From 66-474 sp035606235 (GTDB lineage Bacteria > Pseudomonadota > Gammaproteobacteria > Xanthomonadales > Rhodanobacteraceae), in assembly GCA_035606235.1 (NCBI GenBank), contig DATNFU010000026.1, positions 62,001 to 126,000 of the forward strand: a DNA stretch of 64,000 nucleotides, written 5' to 3'. How positions within the stretch are numbered: the first letter of the stretch is position 1; each line of letters opens with the position of its first letter. A program made the position numbers and the translations under genes. A model generated the notes under the pieces. The model was not told where the DNA came from and searched no databases. It saw only the letters and a program-made list of their open reading frames with translations. This document shows positions 1 to 8,092 of this stretch, piece after piece.

Positions 1-681
1 CTGAACGCGGCGCCCGGCCAGCGTTTCGCGCTGGCACGCCCGACCCATGTCTATCGCCGCTACAAGGGCGAGCGCCCGCATCCATACGAAGTGGCGCATC
101 TGCTCAATAGCGACGTCGAGGTGGTTTCCGGTCCATGGGATGAAGATTTCCGCAACGACAACATGATGGGCCGCGGCACCGAGATCGGCACCGAAGTCGA
201 GATCATCGGCACCGTGCGGGTGCTGAAGGGCGGCGATCCGGCCACCACCCTGCTGACCAATGCCAAGATGGAAATTCGTCCCGGCGATCGCCTGCTGCCG
301 GTGGACGACGCGCCCTACGACCCCAACTTCTACCCGCACCCGGTGCCGGCCCTGGCCCCCTATGCGCGCGTGCTGGCGTTCTCCAACGGCATGGATTCCA
401 CCTCGTCGGAAGGGCCGAACTCCGTGGTCGCCCTGTCAATGGGCAGCGCCGACGGCGTGAACGATGGCACCACGTTCGCGATCTACCATCCGGGGGACGA
501 GATCACCGACGACGTGGCCGGCGATAGTCGCAAGCGCTCGTTTGGCCCGCATGTGAAACTGCCGGCCGAATTTGTCGGCCACGTGATGGTATTCCGCACC
601 TTCGATCACGTGAGCTACGGCCTGATCATGGATGGCATCAAACCGGTGCACATCAACGACACGCTCGAACTGCCGGAATAA
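1..681 (+). CDS. LysM peptidoglycan-binding protein, C-terminal part
   Basis: The reading frame is open from the first base, so the gene begins outside the window and only about 226 C-terminal residues are visible. The visible part has no obvious catalytic motif. It is a beta-rich region with repeated phrases such as GTEVEIIGTVRVLKGG, RPGDRLLP and FVGHVMVFRTF. In Xanthomonadales, proteins ending like this carry an N-terminal LysM domain and lie directly upstream of dprA, as here. The LysM domain itself is not visible, so the name rests on the tail and the gene order. The likely location is the periplasm, on peptidoglycan. It ends 178 bp before dprA. Confidence 0.75.
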   Translation: MNAAPGQRFALARPTHVYRRYKGERPHPYEVAHLLNSDVEVVSGPWDEDFRNDNMMGRGTEIGTEVEIIGTVRVLKGGDPATTLLTNAKMEIRPGDRLLPVDDAPYDPNFYPHPVPALAPYARVLAFSNGMDSTSSEGPNSVVALSMGSADGVNDGTTFAIYHPGDEITDDVAGDSRKRSFGPHVKLPAEFVGHVMVFRTFDHVSYGLIMDGIKPVHINDTLELPE

Positions 682-690
682 CTCTCTTCT

Positions 691-713
691 GGGCCAGCGA
701 TCTTGCTTGGCCC
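691..713 (+). terminator. hairpin after the LysM gene, weak terminator candidate
   Basis: A GGGCCA/TGGCCC inverted repeat starts 10 bp after the LysM stop codon. Only a short T-poor tail (TTGGTTG) follows, so intrinsic termination is uncertain. Confidence 0.3.
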
Positions 714-859
714 TTGGTTGCGGCCTGGTAGCCCCGGTCCGGTCGCTCTTCCGGCGCGATGCGATTCAACGCGTCGCGTAAACGGTCGGAATTGTCCTAC
801 GCCACGGCGCGGCTTCGGTCGCGCCGTTTGCGTTTGCGGTTCCCCGTACACTTGCGCGC

Positions 860-2005
860 GTGCATACCGACGACGACATCCGCGCCTGGTTGATCCTGCT
901 GCGCGCGCCCGGCGTCGGGCCAGCCAGCTTGCGGGCGCTGATCGCGCGCGCGGGATCAGCGCAAGATGCATGCAACGCCGCGCGCAGGTTCCGTGGTGAA
1001 TCGGGGCTGTCGAACGAGGCGCTCAGCTGGATCGAATCCCCGGATGCCGCGCGGCTGGAAGCCGATCTGACATGGCTCGGACAACCGGATCATCACCTGC
1101 TGCGTTTTAGCGACGCCGATTTCCCGCCGCAACTTGCCGAAATCGCGCAGCCTCCGGCAGCCTTGTTCGTGGCCGGCAACCCGGCGCTGCTGCTCGGCGC
1201 GCAGATCGCGGTGGTCGGTGCGCGCAGCGCCAGCGCGCAGGGGCTGGCGAACGCGCGCGGTTTCGCGCGCGTGTTCGCGCGCGCCGGCCTGACCGTCACC
1301 AGCGGGCTGGCCGACGGCATCGATGGCGCGGCGCATGGCGGCGCACTGGATGCAAGCGGTGTCACCATCGCGGTGATCGGCACCGGCGCCGACCTCGTTT
1401 ATCCGCGCAAACACCGCGAGCTCAGCCACCGTATCGTCGAGCGCGGTGCCATCGTCAGCGAATATCCGCTTGGCACACCGGCGCGCGCCGAGCATTTCCC
1501 ACAACGCAACAGGCTGATCGCGGGTCTGGCGCTGGGCACGCTCATTGTCGAAGCCGGCCTGCAATCCGGGTCGCTGATCACCGCGCGGCTGGCCGGCGAA
1601 ATGGGCCGAGAGGTGTTTGCCTTGCCGGGTTCCATCCACAACCCGCTGGCGCGCGGCTGCCATCGGCTGATCCGCGATGGCGCGCGGCTGACGGAGACCG
1701 CGCAGGAAGTGATCGAGGCGCTGGCGCCCGGCGCGCATGCGCTCGGCGCGGAACTGCGCGCGCGACTGGATGCCGCGCCGGCGGACGCGTCTTCCGACCC
1801 CCGTTCTGCCCGGGCCGACGACCCGGATTACGCCAAACTGCTTGCGGCGTTGGGCGAGACACCGGCGGGGTTGGATGAATTGGCGGCGCGGACCGGCTTG
1901 AATCCGGCCGCGTTGTCCTCGATGTTGCTGTTGCTGGAACTGGAAGGCGCTGTCGGGCCGGCTGTAAATGGCCGTTGGCAAAGGCTTTTTGTGCCCTCCG
2001 CTTGA
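860..2005 (+). CDS. dprA: DNA-processing protein DprA
   Basis: DprA (Smf) binds incoming single-stranded DNA and loads RecA during natural transformation. The 381-residue product has an N-terminal SAM-like helical region (LLRAPGVGPASLRALI). A Rossmann-like DNA-processing domain starts near residue 115, with VVGARSAS, TSGLADGIDGAAHGGAL and FPQRNRLIAGLA motifs. A C-terminal winged-helix segment (DELAARTGLNPAALSSMLL) follows. The start is a GTG, chosen because it gives the expected N-terminus. The DUF494/smg gene often found between dprA and the next gene in gammaproteobacteria is absent; topA follows after 72 bp. A TTGACA hexamer overlaps the dprA stop codon. Confidence 0.95.
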   Translation: MHTDDDIRAWLILLRAPGVGPASLRALIARAGSAQDACNAARRFRGESGLSNEALSWIESPDAARLEADLTWLGQPDHHLLRFSDADFPPQLAEIAQPPAALFVAGNPALLLGAQIAVVGARSASAQGLANARGFARVFARAGLTVTSGLADGIDGAAHGGALDASGVTIAVIGTGADLVYPRKHRELSHRIVERGAIVSEYPLGTPARAEHFPQRNRLIAGLALGTLIVEAGLQSGSLITARLAGEMGREVFALPGSIHNPLARGCHRLIRDGARLTETAQEVIEALAPGAHALGAELRARLDAAPADASSDPRSARADDPDYAKLLAALGETPAGLDELAARTGLNPAALSSMLLLLELEGAVGPAVNGRWQRLFVPSA

Positions 2006-2077
2006 CAGCGGGCGGGCTGACGTGCGTCCACTATAAAAGGAAGGGCCTCCGACGGCCCGGGATTTTTACGCCAACTG

Positions 2078-4603
2078 ATGCCCAAGAACCTGCTCATCGT
2101 TGAATCGCCGGCCAAGGCCAAGACGATCAACAAGTATCTCGGCGCCGACTTTCACGTGTTGGCCTCGTACGGCCACGTACGTGATCTGGTGCCCAAGGAA
2201 GGCGCGGTCGATCCGGAGCGTGGCTTCGCCATGGATTACGCGCTGATCGAGAAGAACGAGCGCCACGTCGAGGCGATCGCGAAAGCCGCGAAGGCCGCCG
2301 ATACCATTTATCTCGCGACCGACCTTGACCGCGAAGGCGAAGCGATCTCCTGGCACATCAGCGAAATCCTGCGCGAGCGCGGCTTGCTGAAGGATCGCGA
2401 GGTGCACCGGGTGGTGTTCTCGGAAATCACCCCGCGCGCGATCAAGGAGGCGGTCGCGCACCCGCGCAAGCTCTCGCACGATCTGGTGGACGCCCAGCAG
2501 GCGCGGCGCGCGCTGGATTATCTGGTCGGCTTCAATCTCTCGCCGGTGCTGTGGCGCAAGTTGCAGCGCGGGCTGTCCGCCGGGCGCGTGCAATCACCGG
2601 CGCTGCGCATGATCGTCGAGCGCGAGGAAGAAATCGAGGCGTTCAAACCGCGCGAATACTGGTCGATGGAAGCGCAGCTCGCGCATGCCGACGGCGCGTT
2701 CGTCGCGCGACTGGTGAAACTGCACGGCAAGAAGTTCGAGCAATTCGATCTCGATAACGCCAAGGACGCGCATGCGGCGCGTGAGGCCTTGCTGAGAGGC
2801 GCCAACGGCCAGCTCAGCGTGGCCGACGTGCAAAGCAAGCAGCGCCAGCGGCGGCCTTCTCCGCCGTTCACCACGTCAACTTTGCAGCAGGAAGCCGCGC
2901 GCAAACTTGGACTCTCCACCAGTCGCAGCATGCGTATCGCGCAAGGGCTGTACGAAGGCGTGGCACTGGGTGCGGAAGGCAATGTCGGCCTGATCACCTA
3001 CATGCGTACCGATTCCACGCATCTCTCGGGTGAGGCGATTGGCGAATTGCGCGCGACCATCGAACGCGAATACGGCAAGCAAGGGTTGCCAGAACACGCG
3101 ATGGTCTACAAGGCCAAATCCAAGAACGCGCAGGAAGCGCACGAGGCGATCCGCCCGACGTCCGCCCTGCGCACGCCGAAATCGGTCGCGGCATTTCTCA
3201 CGCCCGATCAATTGAAATTGTACGAATTGATCTGGAAGCGCGCGGTCGCGTGTCAAATGAAGCCCGCGACCTTGAACACCGTGGCGATCGAGTTTCCCTG
3301 CGGCAAGGATTCCGCGTTCCGCGCGACCGGCACCACGGTGGTGGATCCGGGCTTTCTCGCCGTGTACGAGGAAGGCCGCGATGCGAAGAACGAGGACGAC
3401 GAGGAAGCGCGCAAGTTGCCGGCGCTGCGCGTCGGCGAAGCGGTGCCGCTCTCCGACATCGTCACCGACCAGCATTTCACCGAACCGCCGCCGCGCTATT
3501 CCGAGGCAAGCCTGGTGAAAACCCTGGAGGAATACGGCATCGGGAGACCATCCACTTACGCCAGCATCATCCAGACGCTGCTGGCGCGCGAGTACGTCAC
3601 CCTGGATTCGCGCCGATTCAAGCCGACCGACGTGGGCCGTGCGGTGGCCAAATTCCTGTCCGGCCATTTCACCCAGTATGTGGATTACGATTTCACCGCC
3701 AAGCTCGAAGATGAACTGGATGCGGTCAGCCGCGGCGAGGAGGAATGGAAGCCCTTGCTGGAGAAATTCTGGCGACCGTTCAAGGCGCTGGTCGAGGACA
3801 AGACCGAGACGGTTGATCGCGCCGAAGCCTCCGGCGCGCGCGAACTCGGGAAGGATCCGAAAACCGGCAAGCCGGTTTCGGTGCGGCTGGGTCGCTACGG
3901 CGCCTACGCGCAGCTCGGCGACAAGGACACCGACGAGACGCTGCAATTCGCTTCCTTGCTGCCCGGCCAGAGCATGCACACTATCGACCTGGCGCAGGCG
4001 CTCGAACTTTTCAAGCTGCCGCGCGAACTCGGCAAGTCGGCGACCGGCGAAACCATCAGCGCCGGCATGGGTCGGTTCGGCCCGTTCGTGCGCCAGGGCG
4101 CCATGTATGCCTCATTGAAAGGCGAAGACGATCCGCACACGATCACGCTGGAGCGTGCCCAGGAATTGATCCGCGAGAAGCAGGAGTTGATCGCCAATCG
4201 CGTGATCACCGATTTCGGCAACGGCATCCAGGTGTTGAACGGCCGCTACGGCCCCTACATCAGCGATGGCGAAAAGAACGCGCGAATTCCGAAGGAGCGC
4301 GAGCCGAAATCCCTGACGCTGGAAGAATGCAAGGCGCTGCTCGAAGCGGCGCCGAACCGGCCGCGGCGCGGCGGCAAGAAGTTCGCCGCGAAAAAAGGCG
4401 CATCCAAAAAAGCGACCACGAAGAAAGCGCCGGCGCCGGCCGCGCGATCCGACGGCGCGGGCAAGGCGCCGCGCAAGGCGGCGAAGAAAACCGCGCGCAA
4501 GAAGAGCGCAAAAAAAACCACCGCGAAGAAATCCGCAGCGAAAAAGTCGGTCGCCAGGAAGGCCGCACCGGCGAGCGATTCGACACCGCCGTTCGAAGTC
4601 TGA
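2078..4603 (+). CDS. topA: DNA topoisomerase I (type IA)
   Basis: The enzyme relaxes negatively supercoiled DNA through a transient 5'-phosphotyrosine link. The 841-residue protein starts with a Toprim domain (LLIVESPAKAKTI; ATDLDREGEAISWH near residue 85). It has the type IA core with the catalytic tyrosine at about residue 308 in GLITYMRTDSTH. C-terminal topoisomerase repeat segments follow (RLGRYGAYAQLGD, GMGRFGPFVRQG, LNGRYGPYISDG), and then a roughly 75-residue Lys/Ala-rich tail like those of other xanthomonad TopA proteins. No Cys4 zinc fingers are visible. A TATAAA box lies 40 bp upstream, but the nearest TTGACA is 24 bp away, too far for a standard promoter. The stop is three bases before tsaC, so the two are probably co-transcribed. 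Confidence 0.97.
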   Translation: MPKNLLIVESPAKAKTINKYLGADFHVLASYGHVRDLVPKEGAVDPERGFAMDYALIEKNERHVEAIAKAAKAADTIYLATDLDREGEAISWHISEILRERGLLKDREVHRVVFSEITPRAIKEAVAHPRKLSHDLVDAQQARRALDYLVGFNLSPVLWRKLQRGLSAGRVQSPALRMIVEREEEIEAFKPREYWSMEAQLAHADGAFVARLVKLHGKKFEQFDLDNAKDAHAAREALLRGANGQLSVADVQSKQRQRRPSPPFTTSTLQQEAARKLGLSTSRSMRIAQGLYEGVALGAEGNVGLITYMRTDSTHLSGEAIGELRATIEREYGKQGLPEHAMVYKAKSKNAQEAHEAIRPTSALRTPKSVAAFLTPDQLKLYELIWKRAVACQMKPATLNTVAIEFPCGKDSAFRATGTTVVDPGFLAVYEEGRDAKNEDDEEARKLPALRVGEAVPLSDIVTDQHFTEPPPRYSEASLVKTLEEYGIGRPSTYASIIQTLLAREYVTLDSRRFKPTDVGRAVAKFLSGHFTQYVDYDFTAKLEDELDAVSRGEEEWKPLLEKFWRPFKALVEDKTETVDRAEASGARELGKDPKTGKPVSVRLGRYGAYAQLGDKDTDETLQFASLLPGQSMHTIDLAQALELFKLPRELGKSATGETISAGMGRFGPFVRQGAMYASLKGEDDPHTITLERAQELIREKQELIANRVITDFGNGIQVLNGRYGPYISDGEKNARIPKEREPKSLTLEECKALLEAAPNRPRRGGKKFAAKKGASKKATTKKAPAPAARSDGAGKAPRKAAKKTARKKSAKKTTAKKSAAKKSVARKAAPASDSTPPFEV

Positions 4604-4606
4604 GCG

Positions 4607-5167
4607 ATGCACCAGTTTAGCCTCGCCCAGACCGTGGAGGCCGCTGCGCTGCTGAGCGCTGGCGGCGTGCTGGCCTATCCCACCGAAGCGGTGTTCGGGC
4701 TGGGGTGCGACCCGGACAACCGTCGCGCATTCGAAAAAATCTTCGCGTTGAAGCAGCGTCCGCCCGAACAGGGCGTGCTGTTGATCGCGTCCGATTTCGA
4801 GCAGGTGGCAAGCTGGATCGACGCGCCTGTCGAGGCGATTGAGCGCGCGCGGGCAACCTGGCCTGGCGCGCACACCTGGGTGTTTCCGCGCTCGGCCCGC
4901 GTACCCGAGTGGATCGCGGGCGCGCACAGCGGCATCGCGCTGCGGGTCACCGCGCATCCGCCGGCCGCGGACCTGTGTCGGGCATTCGGCGGCCCGATCG
5001 TCTCCACCAGCGCGAATCGGCATGGCGAACCGCCCGCGCGTTCTGCGCAGGCGGTCGAAGCCATGTTCAGAGAGGATCTGGATGGCATTTTGCACGGGCC
5101 GACCGGCGCCGCGACCCGGCCTACCCCGATTGCCGATGCCCTGACCGGCGCTATTATTCGCGCATAG
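4607..5167 (+). CDS. tsaC: threonylcarbamoyl-AMP synthase, Sua5/YciO/YrdC family
   Basis: TsaC makes threonylcarbamoyl-AMP from threonine, bicarbonate and ATP, the first step of the t6A37 tRNA modification. The 186-residue length fits the short TsaC form without a Sua5 C-terminal domain. Diagnostic segments are LAYPTEAVFGLGCDP near the N-terminus, KIFALKQRP, and PIVSTSANRHGEPP in the middle. It begins three bases after the topA stop codon, matching the common gammaproteobacterial link between a topoisomerase gene and yrdC. The following ligase gene starts 44 bp downstream in the same direction. Confidence 0.93.
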   Translation: MHQFSLAQTVEAAALLSAGGVLAYPTEAVFGLGCDPDNRRAFEKIFALKQRPPEQGVLLIASDFEQVASWIDAPVEAIERARATWPGAHTWVFPRSARVPEWIAGAHSGIALRVTAHPPAADLCRAFGGPIVSTSANRHGEPPARSAQAVEAMFREDLDGILHGPTGAATRPTPIADALTGAIIRA

Positions 5168-5211
5168 GAAGCGCGGGGGCGTTTCCGGATAAATATCCCG
5201 GGGAGGGTGTA

Positions 5212-6612
5212 GTGGCCGTTGTATTCGATACCGCACGACCGCGTGCGGAGCAGATTCCACTTCCGCTGCTCGGCGCGGCGATGCCCGGGCGCGTGATCGC
5301 GTGGCGCGAGGGCCGCGCGGTGCGGGTCGCCGAATTTCTGGCCGAAGTCGCGGCGCTGGCGCAACGCCTGCCCGCCGCGCCCGCCGCGATCAACCTGTGC
5401 GAGGATCGCTACGCCTTCCTGGTGGCATTTGCGGCACTGGTCGTGCGCGGCCAGACCAATCTGTTGCCGCCTTCGCGCGCACCGCATGCAATCGACGAAG
5501 TGCTGACCGCGCACCCGGGCAGCTATACGCTCGGTGATGCGGATCTGCAGCCACCTCCGCCGCGCTATTTGCGTTTCGATCCGTTCGAGGCGATCAACGG
5601 TAATGCCGAATCGGATTTGACCGTCGCCTCGAACACCACGGTCGCGATCGGCTACACCTCGGGTTCAACGGGTGTGCCCAAGCCCAACGCCAAGCGCCGG
5701 GACAAACTCGGTATCAGCAGTGCGCACAACGACGCCTTGCTGCGTGGTCTGGCCGGCGCGGCATACACCATCATCGCGACCGTGCCGCCGCAGCACATGT
5801 ACGGTCTGGAGTTTTCAGTGCTGCTGCCGCTGCTGGCGGATGTCGCGGTGCATGCGGCCAAACCGTTCTATCCCAGCGACATCGCGCGGGCGCTGGCGGA
5901 AGTGCCCGCACCGAGGGTGCTGGTGACCACGCCGGTGCATCTGCGCGCGCTGGTCGAACATGGACAGCCGCTGCCCGCGCTGGCGGCGATCGTCTCGGCG
6001 ACCGCACCGATGCCGCCGGAGCTGGCGCGCGCGGCGGAAGCGCTGTTCGCGGCACCCGTGCAGGAAGTGTTCGGCTCCACCGAAACCTGCGTGATCGCGC
6101 ATCGCCGCACCGCTGTCGAGGAATGTTTCACGTTGTATCCCGGCGTCACGTTGCATCCGCAACCGGACGGCGCACAAGTGGACGCGCCGCAACTGATGCA
6201 AGCGGTGGTGCTCGCCGATCTGGTCGAATTGTCCGAAGGCGGACGCTTCCGGCTGTGCGGGCGCAATGCGGATCTGCTGGAGATCGCCGGCAAGCGCGCC
6301 TCCTTGGGCGATCTGACCCGGCGCCTGCTGGCAGTTCCCGGGGTGCGCGACGGCGTGGTGTTGCAGCTGGAACCCGACCGCTGTGGCGTGCAGCGCATCG
6401 CCGCGCTGGCAGTGGCGCCGGGACTTACGGGCGGCGCCATTCTCGAAGCTTTGCGGCAGGCGATCGATCCGGTGTTCCTGCCGCGCCCGCTGAAACTGGT
6501 GGATGCATTGCCGCGCAGCGAAACCGGCAAGCTGCCGCGGGCAGCGCTGCTTGAGATGCTGAAGCGGGACTCAGGCGCCGGAACTCGGGACTCGGAGAAG
6601 CGCGGTCCCTGA
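5212..6612 (+). CDS. AMP-dependent acyl/aryl ligase (ANL superfamily), short form
   Basis: A 466-residue adenylate-forming enzyme that probably activates a carboxylic acid as acyl- or aryl-AMP and transfers it to CoA or an ACP. The phosphate-binding motif YTSGSTG is at residues 148–154, FGSTETC in the middle, and the A10 lysine is in SETGK at about residue 440. It is shorter than typical acyl-CoA synthetases (over 500) and resembles the AMP-ligases of aryl-polyene/xanthomonadin pathways, but no pathway partners lie nearby, so the substrate is open. The frame is open further upstream inside tsaC. The GTG at 5212 was chosen because a GGGGAGGG Shine-Dalgarno precedes it. The last dozen codons are repeat-derived (see 6566–6596). 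Confidence 0.8.
   Translation: MAVVFDTARPRAEQIPLPLLGAAMPGRVIAWREGRAVRVAEFLAEVAALAQRLPAAPAAINLCEDRYAFLVAFAALVVRGQTNLLPPSRAPHAIDEVLTAHPGSYTLGDADLQPPPPRYLRFDPFEAINGNAESDLTVASNTTVAIGYTSGSTGVPKPNAKRRDKLGISSAHNDALLRGLAGAAYTIIATVPPQHMYGLEFSVLLPLLADVAVHAAKPFYPSDIARALAEVPAPRVLVTTPVHLRALVEHGQPLPALAAIVSATAPMPPELARAAEALFAAPVQEVFGSTETCVIAHRRTAVEECFTLYPGVTLHPQPDGAQVDAPQLMQAVVLADLVELSEGGRFRLCGRNADLLEIAGKRASLGDLTRRLLAVPGVRDGVVLQLEPDRCGVQRIAALAVAPGLTGGAILEALRQAIDPVFLPRPLKLVDALPRSETGKLPRAALLEMLKRDSGAGTRDSEKRGP
6566..6596 (+). repeat. GGGACTCGG-type dispersed repeat, left copy (coding)
   Basis: This stretch contains GGGACTC and GGAACTCGGGACTCGG. An inverted relative lies at 6716–6745. It is translated as the extreme C-terminus (RDSGAGTRDSE) of the AMP ligase. 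Confidence 0.6.
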
Positions 6613-6715
6613 TCTGCCGCGCGGTTTCCGAATTGCGGATTGGTCGCCAGGCGCCAGCATCGGCATAATGCTCTGCTTGTCCGAAGCCGGCGAATTCTTT
6701 CGATGAATGCTTTTG

Positions 6716-6745
6716 CGAGTCCCGGATCCCGAGTTCCGAGTTCCG
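6716..6745 (-). repeat. GGGACTCGG-type dispersed repeat, right inverted copy
   Basis: Read on the minus strand, this contains GGAACTCGGAACTCGGGA, closely matching 6581–6596. It ends only four bases before the purD start codon, so it occupies the position where the purD Shine-Dalgarno should be. Confidence 0.6.
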
Positions 6746-6749
6746 ATCA

Positions 6750-8048
6750 ATGAAAGTCCTCGTGATCGGCTCCGGCGGCCGCGAACACGCGCTGGCCTGG
6801 AAGTTCGCGCAGTCGCCGCGCGTCAGCCAGGTGCTGGTCGCGCCCGGCAATGCCGGAACCGCGCGCGAAAAGCGCATGCGCAACATTCCGCTGGCGGCGA
6901 CCGACATTGAGGGCCTGCTCGCGCTGGCGCATCACGAGCGCGTTGATCTGACCGTGGTCGGTCCCGAAGCCCCGCTGGTGGCGGGCATCGTGGACAAGTT
7001 TCGCGCCGCAGATTTGCGCTGCTTCGGCCCGCGCCGCATCGCCGCGCAACTGGAGGGTTCCAAGGCGTTCGCGAAGGCCTTCCTGCAACGGCGCAACATC
7101 CCCACCGCTCGCTTCGCGGTGTTCAACGAGTTGAACCCCGCGATCGCCTACGTGCGTGCGCACGGCGCGCCGATCGTGATCAAGGCCGATGGTCTGGCCG
7201 CCGGCAAAGGCGTGGTGGTGGCGTTGACGCTGGCGGATGCCGAACAGGCGTTGCACGACATGCTCGGCGCGCATGCATTCGGCAACGCCGGTGCGCGCGT
7301 GGTGATCGAGGAGTTCCTGGACGGCGAGGAAGCCAGTTACATCGTGATCTCCGATGGCACCCGCGCCTTGCCGATGGCATCGAGCCAGGATCACAAACGC
7401 CGCGACGAAGGCGACAACGGCCCCAACACCGGCGGCATGGGCGCGTACTCTCCGGCGCTGGTGGTGAGCCCGCAAGTCGAACGGCGCATCCTGCACGACG
7501 TCATCGAACCCACGCTGCGTGGCATGGCCGCAGAAGGCGCGCCGTTCATCGGTTTTCTTTACGCCGGTTTGATGATCGACAAGCACGGCGCGCCGAAAGT
7601 GATCGAGTTCAACGTGCGCTTGGGCGATCCGGAAACACAACCGATCCTGCTGCGGCTGAAATCAGATCTGCTGGATCTGATCGAAGCCGCGCTGGACGGT
7701 CGACTCGACCGCATACAGGCGGAATGGGATTCGCGCCCCTCGCTTGGGGTGGTGATCGCGGCCGAGGGATATCCCGGCAAGGTGCGAAACGGCGACGTGA
7801 TTTCAGGATTGGATGCCGCGCCCGTTGGGAAGAATGCGCAAGGCGACGTCAAGGTTTTCCATGCCGGCACCAAGCTCGATGCACAAGGCCGGGTGGTCAC
7901 CGCCGGCGGCCGCGTGCTGACCGCTTGCGCGCTGGGCGACGATCTCGCACAGGCGCGCGACCGCGCCTACGTGGCCGCACGCAAGATCCGCTTCAACGGC
8001 GCGTTTTTCAGAAGGGATATCGGGCATCGTGCGCTGACGCGCGAGTAG
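6750..8048 (+). CDS. purD: phosphoribosylamine–glycine ligase
   Basis: PurD (GAR synthetase) joins glycine to 5-phosphoribosylamine using ATP, the second step of de novo purine synthesis in the cytoplasm. The 432-residue protein starts with VLVIGSGGREHALAWK. It has an ATP-grasp domain with KADGLAAGKGVVVA and the loop SSQDHKRRDEGDNGPNTGGMGAYSP. It ends with the C-domain phrase NVRLGDPETQPILLRL. Length and motifs are normal. purH is not adjacent. The 137-bp upstream gap contains a CATAAT hexamer (6664–6669) that could be a -10 box. No ordinary Shine-Dalgarno is visible because a repeat abuts the start. Confidence 0.97.
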   Translation: MKVLVIGSGGREHALAWKFAQSPRVSQVLVAPGNAGTAREKRMRNIPLAATDIEGLLALAHHERVDLTVVGPEAPLVAGIVDKFRAADLRCFGPRRIAAQLEGSKAFAKAFLQRRNIPTARFAVFNELNPAIAYVRAHGAPIVIKADGLAAGKGVVVALTLADAEQALHDMLGAHAFGNAGARVVIEEFLDGEEASYIVISDGTRALPMASSQDHKRRDEGDNGPNTGGMGAYSPALVVSPQVERRILHDVIEPTLRGMAAEGAPFIGFLYAGLMIDKHGAPKVIEFNVRLGDPETQPILLRLKSDLLDLIEAALDGRLDRIQAEWDSRPSLGVVIAAEGYPGKVRNGDVISGLDAAPVGKNAQGDVKVFHAGTKLDAQGRVVTAGGRVLTACALGDDLAQARDRAYVAARKIRFNGAFFRRDIGHRALTRE

Positions 8049-8092
8049 CTTTGCTTTTTTTGCGCTGCGCCGCGGTCGAATAAAGGCCACCC

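Noticed and set aside
2002..2037. TTGACA at the dprA stop and TATAAA before topA as one promoter
   Set aside because: The spacing is 24 bp, well outside the 16–18 bp optimum. Each hexamer may matter with another partner, but the pair is not supported.
2876..3979. 367-codon minus-strand frame inside topA
   Set aside because: Antisense shadow of topA with no recognisable domain or ribosome-binding site.
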